Positions 8,779-17,035 of a DNA stretch of 64,000 nucleotides are shown piece after piece; positions within the stretch are counted from its first letter, which is position 1, and each line of letters starts with the position of its first letter. The notes beneath the pieces are model-generated. The model saw nothing but the letters and a program-made list of their open reading frames with translations, was not told where the DNA came from and made no database searches. The translations under genes and the position numbers were made by a program. The DNA is from UBA5972 sp964637875 (GTDB lineage Bacteria > Pseudomonadota > Alphaproteobacteria > Rhodobacterales > Rhodobacteraceae): the NCBI GenBank assembly GCA_964637875.1, contig CAZWXK010000001.1, forward strand, positions 58,249 through 122,248, given 5' to 3'.

Positions 8779-9480
8779 ATGCTGAAGATTTCCGGCCTCA
8801 CCACCCATTACGGTTCCAGTCAGGCATTGTTCGGAATCGACCTGGAATTCGGCACTGGCGAGGTCGCCACCCTGCTGGGGCGCAACGGCATGGGCAAGAC
8901 GACCACGATCCATTCGATTCTGGGGATCACCCCGCCTTCGGGCGGCTCGATCACCTTTGACGGGGTCGAACTGGCGGGCATGCCCAGCTTTCGCATTGCC
9001 AACCTCGGGATCGGGCTGGTCCCCGAAGGGCGGCAGATATTCCCCAATCTCAGCTTACGCGAAAACCTGATCGCCACGGCCTCCAACCATCTGGGTCGCC
9101 CGGATCCGTGGAGCGTCGAGAAGGTATATGAACTATTCCCCGAGCTGGCCGCGCGCGAGCGCTCGATGGGCAATCTTCTTTCGGGCGGCGAGCAGCAGAT
9201 GCTGGCAATCGGGCGCGCGCTGATGACCAACCCCCGTCTTTTGATTCTGGATGAGGCAACCGAGGGGCTGGCGCCGCTGGTGCGACAGAAGATCTGGTCG
9301 GCGCTGAACCGGATCAGGGGACAGGACATGTCCATCCTGGTCGTGGACAAGAACCTGTCGGATCTGCTGAAGATCGCCGATCGCAATTTCATCATTGAGC
9401 GGGGCAAGGTGGTGTGGCGGGGGTCGTCGGACGCGTTGCGCAAGGATCGCGATGCGCTGCAGCGTTATCTGGGGGTGTGA
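8779..9480 (+). CDS. Liv-type ABC transporter ATP-binding protein (LivF family)
   Basis: This is the second ATPase subunit, 233 residues. Walker A reads GRNGMGKTT near residues 34-42, the signature is LLSGGEQQMLAIGRAL, and Walker B is RLLILDEATEGLAP. It begins 3 bases after the LivG-type stop. LivG/LivF heterodimers drive Liv-type importers, so the five genes from the binding protein to this one form one complete transporter. Eighty-two bases separate it from the DUF4863 gene, and a copy of the dispersed GTATTT/GCAAAGAAGAAG element sits in that space. Confidence 0.9.
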   Translation: MLKISGLTTHYGSSQALFGIDLEFGTGEVATLLGRNGMGKTTTIHSILGITPPSGGSITFDGVELAGMPSFRIANLGIGLVPEGRQIFPNLSLRENLIATASNHLGRPDPWSVEKVYELFPELAARERSMGNLLSGGEQQMLAIGRALMTNPRLLILDEATEGLAPLVRQKIWSALNRIRGQDMSILVVDKNLSDLLKIADRNFIIERGKVVWRGSSDALRKDRDALQRYLGV

Positions 9481-9530
9481 CCGGGTGGCCGCAAGCGGGG
9501 CTGCGGGTTTGCGGGTGGACGCGCCGGGAT

Positions 9531-9552
9531 GAGTATTTGAGCAAAGAAGAAG
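9531..9552 (+). repeat. Dispersed intergenic element, copy 1
   Basis: The copy reads GAGTATTTGA then GCAAAGAAGAAG, directly before the start region of the DUF4863 gene. It is preceded by a G/C-rich stretch. See the finding on the seven-copy family. Confidence 0.8.
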
Positions 9553-9562
9553 GGGGGATGTC

Positions 9563-10030
9563 ATGTCCAGGGCTGAATTTCTCGAACTGATTGCCGATGT
9601 CGTCGGGGTGATTGGCGATGATGATCTGGATGAGGCGCTTGAACGCAAGATGAATGACAATTTCCCCGCCGATGGGGCAGTGTTCCGGCGCCTGAAGGAG
9701 CTGTGCGCCGAGGGCGCGCGCGATGGCTGGCTGATGGAGCGCGAGGCGGGTGGTATCAGCTTTGGCCGTGCGGTCAGGCCTGGGGCAGAGGCCGGGCGCT
9801 TCAGTGTCGATGTGGTGCGCATGCAGGATGTCGTGGGCCCCCATCACATTCACACCACGGGCGAGATCGGGGCGGTCATGGCGCTGGAAGGCACGCCGCG
9901 CTTCGACCGCTGGGGCGAGGGGTGGTATGTTTATCCGCCGGGCTCGGCCCATCATCCGACGGTCAGCGGGGGCGCGGCTTATGTGCTGTATCTGCTGCCG
10001 GACGGGGCGATAGAATTCACGGGAAAATAG
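9563..10030 (+). CDS. DUF4863 family protein (cupin-like)
   Basis: The 155-residue protein resembles the DUF4863 family, which to my knowledge includes 4-hydroxylaminobenzoate lyase (PnbB). The C-terminal half looks like a small cupin: GPHHIHTTGEIGAVMAL supplies two histidines and a glutamate, and YPPGSAHHPTV supplies a further histidine pair, a plausible metal site. The start follows AAGGGGGG closely. It lies between the importer and benzoate-CoA ligase, and such genes recur in aerobic benzoyl-CoA clusters. Its step in the pathway is unknown; a lyase or protective role on an aromatic intermediate is a guess. Confidence 0.7.
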   Translation: MSRAEFLELIADVVGVIGDDDLDEALERKMNDNFPADGAVFRRLKELCAEGARDGWLMEREAGGISFGRAVRPGAEAGRFSVDVVRMQDVVGPHHIHTTGEIGAVMALEGTPRFDRWGEGWYVYPPGSAHHPTVSGGAAYVLYLLPDGAIEFTGK

Positions 10031-10065
10031 GTCCGGGCAAGGCCGGATTCGGGAGGTTTGGAAAG

Positions 10066-11601
10066 ATGAGTGACAAAAATGGTAATGCCGCACTGTTTTT
10101 CGTAGATAGACATCGGCAGACGCGCGCCGACAAGCCGGCCTTTGTTGAGGGTATCGAAGGCGGGCGCAGCCTGAGTTATGGCGAACTGGCAGAACAGTCC
10201 GACCGCATGGCCGATCTGCTGGCCCACCATGACATCCGCCGCGAGGAACGCGTGGCCATGCTGGTGCTGGATGTCATCGAGTTTCCGATCATCTTCTGGG
10301 GCAGCATCAAGGCAGGTGTCGTGCCGGTGGCCCTGAACACCTTGCTGGCAACCGACGTCTATGCCGCCATCCTGAACGATTGCCGGGCGCGTGCATTGTT
10401 CGTTTCCGAGGCCCTGCTGCCGGTGGTCGAGCCCGCGCTGGCGGGCAATCCCTGGGTTGAGAAGGTCTTTGTCGTGGGCGGCGATGCGGGCGCGCATCTG
10501 GCGTTTTCGGACGAACTCGCCGCCAGCCAGCCGCGGCCCCTGGTCGAGGCCAGCGCGGATGAAACGGCGTTCTGGCTGTACTCCTCGGGCTCGACCGGGG
10601 TGCCCAAGGGGGTGCGGCATGTGCATTCGGCGCTACAGGCCACCGCCGATACCTATGGCGCGCGGGTGCTGGGCATCGAAGAGGGCGACACCATCTTTTC
10701 GGCGGCCAAGCTGTTCTTTGCCTATGGGCTGGGCAATGGCATGACCTTTCCCATGTCGGTGGGGGCCACGGCGGTGCTCTATCCGGCGCGCCCCACGCCC
10801 GAGGCCATGTTCGAGGTGATTGCGCGCACACGCCCGACGATATTTTGCGGCGTGCCGACGCTTTATGCGGCCATGTGCGCGGCGATGGGGGATGATCCCT
10901 TTGCGGGGGCTGAAGGGATCCGGCGGTCGATTTCGGCGGGCGAGGCATTGCCGGCCGAGATCGGCCGCCACTGGCGCAAGGTGGTGGGGACCGATATCCT
11001 CGATGGGGTCGGCTCTACCGAGATGCTGCATATCTTTCTGTCCAATGCGCCGGGGAATGTGGAATATGGCACATCGGGCATTGCGGTTCCCGGCTATCAG
11101 CTCCGCCTGGTGAATGAGGCCGGCGAAGAGGTGGCCGCGGGCGAGATTGGCGAGCTGCTGGTCAACGGGCCATCTGCCGCCGACGGTTACTGGAACAAGC
11201 GCGAGAAAAGCCGTGCCACATTCGAGGGCGTCTGGACGCGCACCGGAGACAAGTATGAGCGGCGCGAAGATGGCCGGCTGATCTATTGCGGGCGGACCGA
11301 CGACATGTTCAAGGTCAGCGGCATATGGGTGTCGCCATTCGAGGTGGAACAGGCGCTGATCGCGCATCCCAGCGTGCTTGAGGCCGCGGTTGTTGCGCAT
11401 CCCGATGCCGAGGGGCTGGACAAGCCCAAGGCCTTTGTCGTGCTCAAGGATGGTGCCAGCGCCGAGGGGCTGGCCGACGCGTTGAAGGATCTGGTCAAGG
11501 AAAAGATCGGCAAGTGGAAATATCCGCGCTGGGTCGAGGTGGTTGACGAGCTGCCCAAGACGGCGACAGGCAAGATCCAGCGTTTCAAGCTGCGGGGATA
11601 G
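10066..11601 (+). CDS. bclA: Benzoate-CoA ligase
   Basis: This enzyme activates benzoate with ATP and CoA to benzoyl-CoA, the entry step of the box pathway. The 511-residue chain has the adenylation motif LYSSGSTGVPKGV and the sequence KLFFAYGLGNGMTFP, which is characteristic of benzoate-CoA ligases. It also has LDGVGSTEMLHIF and the C-terminal lysine segment PKTATGKIQRFKLRG. ATG 10066 follows GGGAGG at 10051-10056; an in-frame extension upstream runs through another gene and is rejected. Ligases of this group often accept some substituted benzoates, so the exact substrate range is open. BoxCBA downstream supports benzoate. Confidence 0.88.
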   Translation: MSDKNGNAALFFVDRHRQTRADKPAFVEGIEGGRSLSYGELAEQSDRMADLLAHHDIRREERVAMLVLDVIEFPIIFWGSIKAGVVPVALNTLLATDVYAAILNDCRARALFVSEALLPVVEPALAGNPWVEKVFVVGGDAGAHLAFSDELAASQPRPLVEASADETAFWLYSSGSTGVPKGVRHVHSALQATADTYGARVLGIEEGDTIFSAAKLFFAYGLGNGMTFPMSVGATAVLYPARPTPEAMFEVIARTRPTIFCGVPTLYAAMCAAMGDDPFAGAEGIRRSISAGEALPAEIGRHWRKVVGTDILDGVGSTEMLHIFLSNAPGNVEYGTSGIAVPGYQLRLVNEAGEEVAAGEIGELLVNGPSAADGYWNKREKSRATFEGVWTRTGDKYERREDGRLIYCGRTDDMFKVSGIWVSPFEVEQALIAHPSVLEAAVVAHPDAEGLDKPKAFVVLKDGASAEGLADALKDLVKEKIGKWKYPRWVEVVDELPKTATGKIQRFKLRG

Positions 11602-11628
11602 GGTGTGCCTGTTGCCCGTGTCGGATTC

Positions 11629-11650
11629 GCGTATTTGGGCAAAGAAGAAG
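11629..11650 (+). repeat. Dispersed intergenic element, copy 2
   Basis: GCGTATTTGG then GCAAAGAAGAAG, 18 bases before the hydrolase ATG at 11668. It supports using that ATG rather than the upstream in-frame GTG 11605, which would translate the repeat. Confidence 0.8.
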
Positions 11651-11667
11651 AAGGGATATTGCGCGGC

Positions 11668-12480
11668 ATGATCGACTGGGCTGATGAAGGGCGGCAATGG
11701 CTGGAGATCGGTGGCAGGCGGCTTGAGGCGCGCTGCTGGGGGCCGGGGCCCACGCAGGCGCCGACGATCGTCTTGTTGCACGAGGGGCTGGGCTGCATCA
11801 GCCTGTGGCGCGATTTTCCGCAGGCGTTGGCGCGGGCAACGGGCTGTGGGGTGTTTGCCTACAGCCGCGCGGGCTATGGGCAGTCGGACCCGTCGCCCTT
11901 GCCCTGGCCGCTTGATTACATGACGCGCGAGGCGCTGGAGGTGTTGCCCCATGTCCTGGATCAGGCGGGGCTGAAACAGGTGGTGTTGCTGGGCCACAGC
12001 GACGGGGCCTCGATTGCCGCGATATATGCGGGCAGGCGCCAGGACGACCGGCTGCGGGGGCTGGTGCTGATGGCGCCGCATTTCTATACCGAGGATGTCG
12101 GGCTGGCCGAGATCGCGCGCGCGCTGGAGGCGTGGAGGGAAACCGATCTGCGCGACCGTCTGGCACGCCACCACCGCGACCCGGACAACGCCTTTCTGGG
12201 TTGGAACGGCGCCTGGCTGGCCCCGGATTTCCGCGATTGGAACATCGAGGATGTGATCGACGGCATCACCGTGCCGGTTCTGGCGATACAGGGGCTGGAC
12301 GACCAATATGGCACGCAGGCCCAGATCGAGGCCCTGCGCGCGCGCCTCAAGACCCCACCGGATGTGCGCCTGTTGAAGGATTGCCGCCATTCCCCCTATC
12401 TCGACCAGCCCGATGCCAGCGTCGAGGCGGTGGCGGGATTCGTCGCCAACTTGTTCGGGCTCATGCATCATAATGCATAA
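11668..12480 (+). CDS. Alpha/beta hydrolase in the benzoate island
   Basis: The 270-residue protein has an alpha/beta hydrolase fold: an oxyanion HEGLG segment early, the nucleophile elbow GHSDGAS (serine nucleophile), an aspartate in LDDQYGT and a late histidine in CRHSPY. This completes a Ser-Asp-His triad. The start chosen is ATG 11668, because the longer frame reads through the dispersed intergenic element. It lies between benzoate-CoA ligase and boxC. Hydrolases at this place in box clusters have been called lactonases or thioesterases, but the true substrate is unknown. The last codons carry a TGCA-N6-TGCA element at 12464-12477. Confidence 0.8.
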   Translation: MIDWADEGRQWLEIGGRRLEARCWGPGPTQAPTIVLLHEGLGCISLWRDFPQALARATGCGVFAYSRAGYGQSDPSPLPWPLDYMTREALEVLPHVLDQAGLKQVVLLGHSDGASIAAIYAGRRQDDRLRGLVLMAPHFYTEDVGLAEIARALEAWRETDLRDRLARHHRDPDNAFLGWNGAWLAPDFRDWNIEDVIDGITVPVLAIQGLDDQYGTQAQIEALRARLKTPPDVRLLKDCRHSPYLDQPDASVEAVAGFVANLFGLMHHNA

Positions 12481-12551
12481 TTGTGGGCAAATATCGGAAT
12501 TATCTTGCAAATACGCCCCGAAATGCAGGATTGACTATGTAATATACTGCA
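12464..12551. promoter_or_regulatory. Putative BoxR operator and promoter of boxC
   Basis: TGCA at 12464 and 12474 form TGCA-N6-TGCA (spacer TCATAA), inside the last codons of the hydrolase gene. Further TGCA copies start at 12506, 12524 and 12548. A candidate promoter is TTGACT (12531-12536), an 18-base spacer, then TAGAGT (12555-12560). The 12548 copy would then lie within the polymerase site, as expected of a repressor operator. Confidence 0.6.
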
Positions 12552-12596
12552 CGATAGAGTGGTGGACGAACAGGATGGACAAGGAAAATTCGTGAA

Positions 12597-14258
12597 ATGG
12601 CCAAGGTGATCGATTTTCAGACCGACCCGGCGCGCTATCGCCATTGGCGGGTGGAACTTGACGGCGATGTTGCCCATGTCCTGATGGATGTGGATGAAAA
12701 GGGTGGCCTTTTCGAGGGCTATGACCTCAAGCTGAATTCCTATGATCTGGGGGTCGATATCGAACTGGCCGACATCATCCAGCGCATGCGTTTCGAACAT
12801 CCCGAGGTGGGCTGCGTGGTGCTGCGCTCGGGCAAGGACAACGTGTTTTGCGCCGGTGCCAATATCCGCATGCTGGCGGGCGCAGAACATGCCCACAAGG
12901 TGAATTTCTGCAAGTTCACCAACGAAACCCGCAACACATTTGAAACCGCGGGCGAGGATTCGGGCCAAAGCTGGATCGCCGCGATCAAGGGTTCCTGCGC
13001 GGGTGGCGGATACGAGCTGGCGCTGGCCTGCGATTACATCATGCTGACCGATGACGGGGCCTCGAACGTCGCGCTGCCCGAGGTGCCCCTGCTGGCGGTG
13101 CTGCCGGGCACGGGCGGGCTGACGCGCATCACCGACAAGCGCAAGCTGCGGCGTGATCGCGCCGATGTGTTCTGCTCGCTGGAAGAGGGGATCAAGGGGC
13201 ACCGGGCGCGGGCCTGGAACCTGGTGGACGAGGTGGTGCCGAATGCGCGCTTTGACGAGGTGGTGGCGGAACGTGCCCGCGAGATTGCCGCGCGCAATAG
13301 CCGACCCGAAAACGCGCAGGGAATCAGCCTGACCCCGCTGCGGCGGCAATTTGCCGAAGATGGCTCGATTTCCTATTCGCTGGTCGATGTGGCGCTGGAT
13401 CGCGGGGCGGGGGTTGCGACGATCGCCCTTTCGGGGCCCGACATGGATGTGCCGGCAGATGCCGCCGCGCTGCACGAACAGGGGGCGGAAAACTGGATGC
13501 TGCGCCTTGCGCGCGAGCTGGATGACGCGATTCTGCACCTGCGTTTCAACGAGCTGGAAATCGGTGTGCTGGTGTTCAAGACGGCGGGTGATCCGGCCGC
13601 CGTGCAGGCGCAGGAGGCGGCGCTGCTGGCGCTGGAGGATGGCTGGCTGGCGCGCGAGATATTGCTGTACTGGAAACGTCTGCTGAAACGCATCGACATG
13701 ACCTCGCGTTCGCTGGTGGCGCTGGTCGAGCCGGGCTCGTGCTTTGCCGGCACCCTGGCCGAGATCCTGTTTGCCGTCGATCGCAGCTATATGGCCGAGG
13801 GCGAATTCGAGGGCGACAACCGCCCCAACGCCACCATCACCCTGACGGATGTGAATTTCGGCCGCTACCCCATGGGCAATGGCCTGACGCGGCTGCAAAC
13901 CCGTTTCCTGGGCGCGCCCGAGGCGGTTGATGCGGCGCGCGCGCGCATGAACGAGGCGCTCGAGGCCGCCGATGCCGATGATCTGGGCCTTGTTACCTAT
14001 GCCTTTGACGATATCGACTGGGAGGACGAGATCCGCGTGTTCCTGGAAGAACGCGCATCCTTCAGCCCGGATGCCCTGACGGGGATGGAGGCCAATCTGC
14101 GCTTTGCCGGCCCCGAGACGATGGAAACCCGAATCTTCGGCCGTCTGACCGCCTGGCAGAACTGGATTTTCCAGCGCCCCAACGCGGTTGGCGAAAATGG
14201 CGCACTCAGGCGTTACGGCACGGGCCGGCGCGGTGAATATGACAGGCGCCGCGTCTGA
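12597..14258 (+). CDS. boxC: Benzoyl-CoA-dihydrodiol lyase / epoxybenzoyl-CoA dihydrolase BoxC
   Basis: BoxC opens the ring of 2,3-epoxybenzoyl-CoA, giving 3,4-dehydroadipyl-CoA semialdehyde and formate. The 553-residue chain has two crotonase-type halves. The first carries VFCAGANIRMLAGAEH (about residues 82-97) for the oxyanion hole and CAGGGYELALACDYI; the second has LVALVEPGSCFAGTLAEILF. The length matches the known family of about 550 residues. AAGGAAAA lies shortly before ATG 12597. It begins the boxCBA unit, 21 bp before boxB, under a TGCA-rich promoter region. Confidence 0.95.
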   Translation: MAKVIDFQTDPARYRHWRVELDGDVAHVLMDVDEKGGLFEGYDLKLNSYDLGVDIELADIIQRMRFEHPEVGCVVLRSGKDNVFCAGANIRMLAGAEHAHKVNFCKFTNETRNTFETAGEDSGQSWIAAIKGSCAGGGYELALACDYIMLTDDGASNVALPEVPLLAVLPGTGGLTRITDKRKLRRDRADVFCSLEEGIKGHRARAWNLVDEVVPNARFDEVVAERAREIAARNSRPENAQGISLTPLRRQFAEDGSISYSLVDVALDRGAGVATIALSGPDMDVPADAAALHEQGAENWMLRLARELDDAILHLRFNELEIGVLVFKTAGDPAAVQAQEAALLALEDGWLAREILLYWKRLLKRIDMTSRSLVALVEPGSCFAGTLAEILFAVDRSYMAEGEFEGDNRPNATITLTDVNFGRYPMGNGLTRLQTRFLGAPEAVDAARARMNEALEAADADDLGLVTYAFDDIDWEDEIRVFLEERASFSPDALTGMEANLRFAGPETMETRIFGRLTAWQNWIFQRPNAVGENGALRRYGTGRRGEYDRRRV

Positions 14259-14279
14259 CGGCCGCCACAGGAGGAAAAC

Positions 14280-15731
14280 ATGTCCGATACGATCAATGTC
14301 AGCTATGACACCCAAATCCCCAACAATGTGGGCCTGTCCAGCGACCGCCGCGTTCTGAAGGCGCTGGAGAAATGGCATCCCGGCTATCTTGACTGGTGGA
14401 AGGGGCAGGGGCCCGACGGGTTTCAGGAAAGCCTTGTCTATCTGCGCACCGCGGTCAGCGTCGATCCCAAGGGCTGGGCGAAATTCGACTATGTGCGCAT
14501 GCCCGAATATCGCTGGGGCATCCTGCTGGCCCCGCAGGTCGAGGGGCGCATCATCCCCTGCGGCGAACATTACGGCGAACCCGCCTGGCAGGAGGTGCCC
14601 GGCGAATACCGCTCGATGCTGCGCCGCCTGGTGGTGATCCAGGGCGATACCGAGCCCGCCAGCGTGGAACAGCAGCGCTTTCTGGGCAAGACGGCGCCCA
14701 GCCTGTATGACATGCGCAACCTGTTTCAGGTGAATGTGGAAGAGGCCCGCCACCTGTGGGCGATGGTTTATATCCTGCAGAAATATTTCGGTCGCGACGG
14801 CCGCGAGGAAAGCGCGGAACTGTTGCAGCGGCGCTCGGGCTCGGACGAAAAGCCGCGCATGCTGGGTGCCTTCAACGAGGAAACGCCCGATTGGCTGTCG
14901 TTCTTCATGTTTACCTATTTCACCGACCGCGACGGCAAGATGCAGCTGGAAAGCCTGGCGCAGTCGGGGTTCGATCCGCTGTCGCGCACCTGCCGTTTCA
15001 TGCTGACGGAAGAGGCCCATCACATGTTTGTCGGCGAAACCGGCGTCGGGCGGACGATCCAGAAGACCTGCGAGCGCATGCGCGAGGCGGGCATTGACGA
15101 CCCGACCGATATCGGGCGCGTGCGCGACCTGGGTGTGATCGACCTGCCGACGATCCAGAAAAAGCTGAACCTGCATTACACGCTGTCGCTGGATCTGTTC
15201 GGCTCGGAGGTTTCGACCAATGCCGCCAATGCCTTTAACGCGGGGATCAAGGGGCGCTATCGCGAAAACAAGATCGACGACGACCATCGCCTTCAGGATG
15301 CCACCTATCCGGTTTCGGAATTCACCGATGGCAGGATCGTGGTGAAAGAGGTGCCGGCGCTGACCGCCATCAACATGCGGCTGCGCGACGATTACAGCCG
15401 CGACGCGCTGGGCGGGGTCAAGCGCTGGAACGCGATCATCAAGAAGCACGGTTTCGATTTCGAACTGACCCTGCCGCATGAGGGCTTTCACCGGCAGATC
15501 GGCACCTATACGGGCGCGCCGATCACCCCCGAGGGCGAGGTCGTCACCCCCGAGGAATGGGCCGCGCGCCGCGATGAATGGCTGCCGTCGAAAGAGGATG
15601 GCGATTTCATCGCATCGCTGATGAAACCCTGCTGGGAGGCGGGCAAATATGCCGGCTGGATCGCCCCGCCCCGTGTGGGGATCGACAACAAGCCGGGTGA
15701 TTTTGAATATGTGCAGCTGCACATGGCCTGA
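14280..15731 (+). CDS. boxB: Benzoyl-CoA 2,3-epoxidase oxygenase subunit BoxB
   Basis: BoxB is the diiron oxygenase that epoxidises benzoyl-CoA, using electrons from BoxA. The 483-residue protein has the two expected ExxH iron motifs: E155-A-R-H158 in VEEARHLW and E245-A-H-H248 in LTEEAHHMF. The N-terminal segment YDTQIPNNVGLSSDRRVLKA is typical of BoxB. AGGAGG precedes ATG 14280. The length equals the family norm. A dispersed intergenic element separates it from boxA. Confidence 0.95.
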   Translation: MSDTINVSYDTQIPNNVGLSSDRRVLKALEKWHPGYLDWWKGQGPDGFQESLVYLRTAVSVDPKGWAKFDYVRMPEYRWGILLAPQVEGRIIPCGEHYGEPAWQEVPGEYRSMLRRLVVIQGDTEPASVEQQRFLGKTAPSLYDMRNLFQVNVEEARHLWAMVYILQKYFGRDGREESAELLQRRSGSDEKPRMLGAFNEETPDWLSFFMFTYFTDRDGKMQLESLAQSGFDPLSRTCRFMLTEEAHHMFVGETGVGRTIQKTCERMREAGIDDPTDIGRVRDLGVIDLPTIQKKLNLHYTLSLDLFGSEVSTNAANAFNAGIKGRYRENKIDDDHRLQDATYPVSEFTDGRIVVKEVPALTAINMRLRDDYSRDALGGVKRWNAIIKKHGFDFELTLPHEGFHRQIGTYTGAPITPEGEVVTPEEWAARRDEWLPSKEDGDFIASLMKPCWEAGKYAGWIAPPRVGIDNKPGDFEYVQLHMA

Positions 15732-15763
15732 GGCCGCGCGCGCGGCGGCCACTGGCGCGAGAT

Positions 15764-15785
15764 GCGTATTTCTGCAAAGAAGAAG
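15764..15785 (+). repeat. Dispersed intergenic element, copy 3
   Basis: GCGTATTTCT then GCAAAGAAGAAG between boxB and boxA, preceded by a GGCCGC/GCGGCC palindromic stretch at 15733-15750. Directly after it, CAGGGGG and CCCCCTG form a second inverted repeat (15786-15806). Confidence 0.8.
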
Positions 15786-15844
15786 CAGGGGGTGCCGTGC
15801 CCCCTGCGGCAGGTTGTGACCGGCGGGCAATGGTGGAGGGTCGG

Positions 15845-17035
15845 GTGAACAAACCCCTCAAGCAACATCTGATCGACCCGGAAATCTGTATCCGGTGCCA
15901 TGCCTGTGTCGAGGCCTGCCCGAAGGATGCGATCACCTTCAATGACGACAATGTGGTGGTGGATGCCGCGATCTGCGACGGGCAGATGGCCTGTATCGGG
16001 CCGTGCCCGACCGGCGCGATCGACAACTGGCGGGTGGTGGCGACGCCCTACAGCCTTGAAGAACAGCTTGAATGGATGGAACTGCCCGAGCAGCAGGAGA
16101 TTGCCGCGGGCGAGGGCGAGGGCGACAGCGAGGCGCTGGACGATGCCATTGCGGCGCTGCTGGCCGAGGCGCACAAGGGCGCCGGCGGTGTGGCCCGCGC
16201 GCCGGCCTCGGCAGCAAGGCCGACGGTCAATCTGCACGGGCTGGAAAATCCGCTGAAGGCGCGGGTGCAGGGCAATTTTCGTCTGACCGCCGAAGGTTCC
16301 GACAATGATGTGCGCCATATCATCCTTGACCTTGGCCCCGGCCATTTTCCGATACTGGAAGGCCAGACCATCGGCATCATCCCGCCGGGCGAGGATGCGC
16401 AGGGCCGGGCGCATATGCCGCGGCTTTATTCCGTTTCCAGCCCCCGCGACGGTGAACGCCCCAGCACAAACAACCTGTCGCTGACGGTCAAGCGGGTGCA
16501 GGGGGGGGTATGTTCGAATTATGTGTGCGACCTTGGCCGCGGCGACGAGGTGCTGGTGACCGGGCCTTATGGCTCGACCTTTCTGCTGCCGGATGACCCC
16601 GAGGCGCGCTTGGTGATGATCTGCACCGGCACCGGCAGCGCGCCGTTTCGTGCCTTTACCATGCGCCGGCAGCGCGTGATGCCCACGGTAAATGGCCGGA
16701 TGAAGCTGTTTTTCGGCGCGCGCAGCCCGGATTCGCTGCCCTATTTCGGGCCGCTGGGCAAAGTGCCGCAGGAATTTCTGGAAAAGCATTTCGCCTTTTC
16801 CCGCGTGGATGGCCAGGACAAGACCTATGTGCAGGACCGCCTGCGCCAGGATAGCGAGGCGCTGGCGATGATGCTGACTGACGCGCGCACCCATATCTAT
16901 CTGTGCGGCCTCAAGGCGATGGAGGCGGGCGTGGAAGAGGCGTTCAACGATATTGCGCGCGCATCCGGCCTGAACTGGGCCGAGATCCGCGCACGCCTGC
17001 GCGAGGAAGGGCGCTATCATGTCGAAACCTACTGA
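15845..17035 (+). CDS. boxA: Benzoyl-CoA 2,3-epoxidase reductase subunit BoxA
   Basis: BoxA passes electrons from NADPH through FAD and iron-sulfur clusters to BoxB. The N-terminus is a 2x[4Fe-4S] ferredoxin domain: first motif C15-IR-C18-HA-C21-VEA-C25. The second reads C44-DGQ-MA-C50-IGP-C54, where glutamine occupies the usual second cysteine position. A Glu/Ala linker follows, then an FNR-type module (MPRLYSVSSPRD for FAD; ICTGTGSAPFRAF for NADPH; the C-terminus ends EEGRYHVETY). GTG 15845 has GGAGGG at 15835-15840; ATG 15830 is an alternative. The end overlaps the thioesterase start by 17 bases. Confidence 0.93.
   Translation: MNKPLKQHLIDPEICIRCHACVEACPKDAITFNDDNVVVDAAICDGQMACIGPCPTGAIDNWRVVATPYSLEEQLEWMELPEQQEIAAGEGEGDSEALDDAIAALLAEAHKGAGGVARAPASAARPTVNLHGLENPLKARVQGNFRLTAEGSDNDVRHIILDLGPGHFPILEGQTIGIIPPGEDAQGRAHMPRLYSVSSPRDGERPSTNNLSLTVKRVQGGVCSNYVCDLGRGDEVLVTGPYGSTFLLPDDPEARLVMICTGTGSAPFRAFTMRRQRVMPTVNGRMKLFFGARSPDSLPYFGPLGKVPQEFLEKHFAFSRVDGQDKTYVQDRLRQDSEALAMMLTDARTHIYLCGLKAMEAGVEEAFNDIARASGLNWAEIRARLREEGRYHVETY

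Noticed and set aside
12468..15830. 1120-codon minus-strand open frame opposite boxC and boxB
   Set aside because: boxC and boxB have full-length family matches by motif on the plus strand; the antisense frame is a codon-bias artefact.
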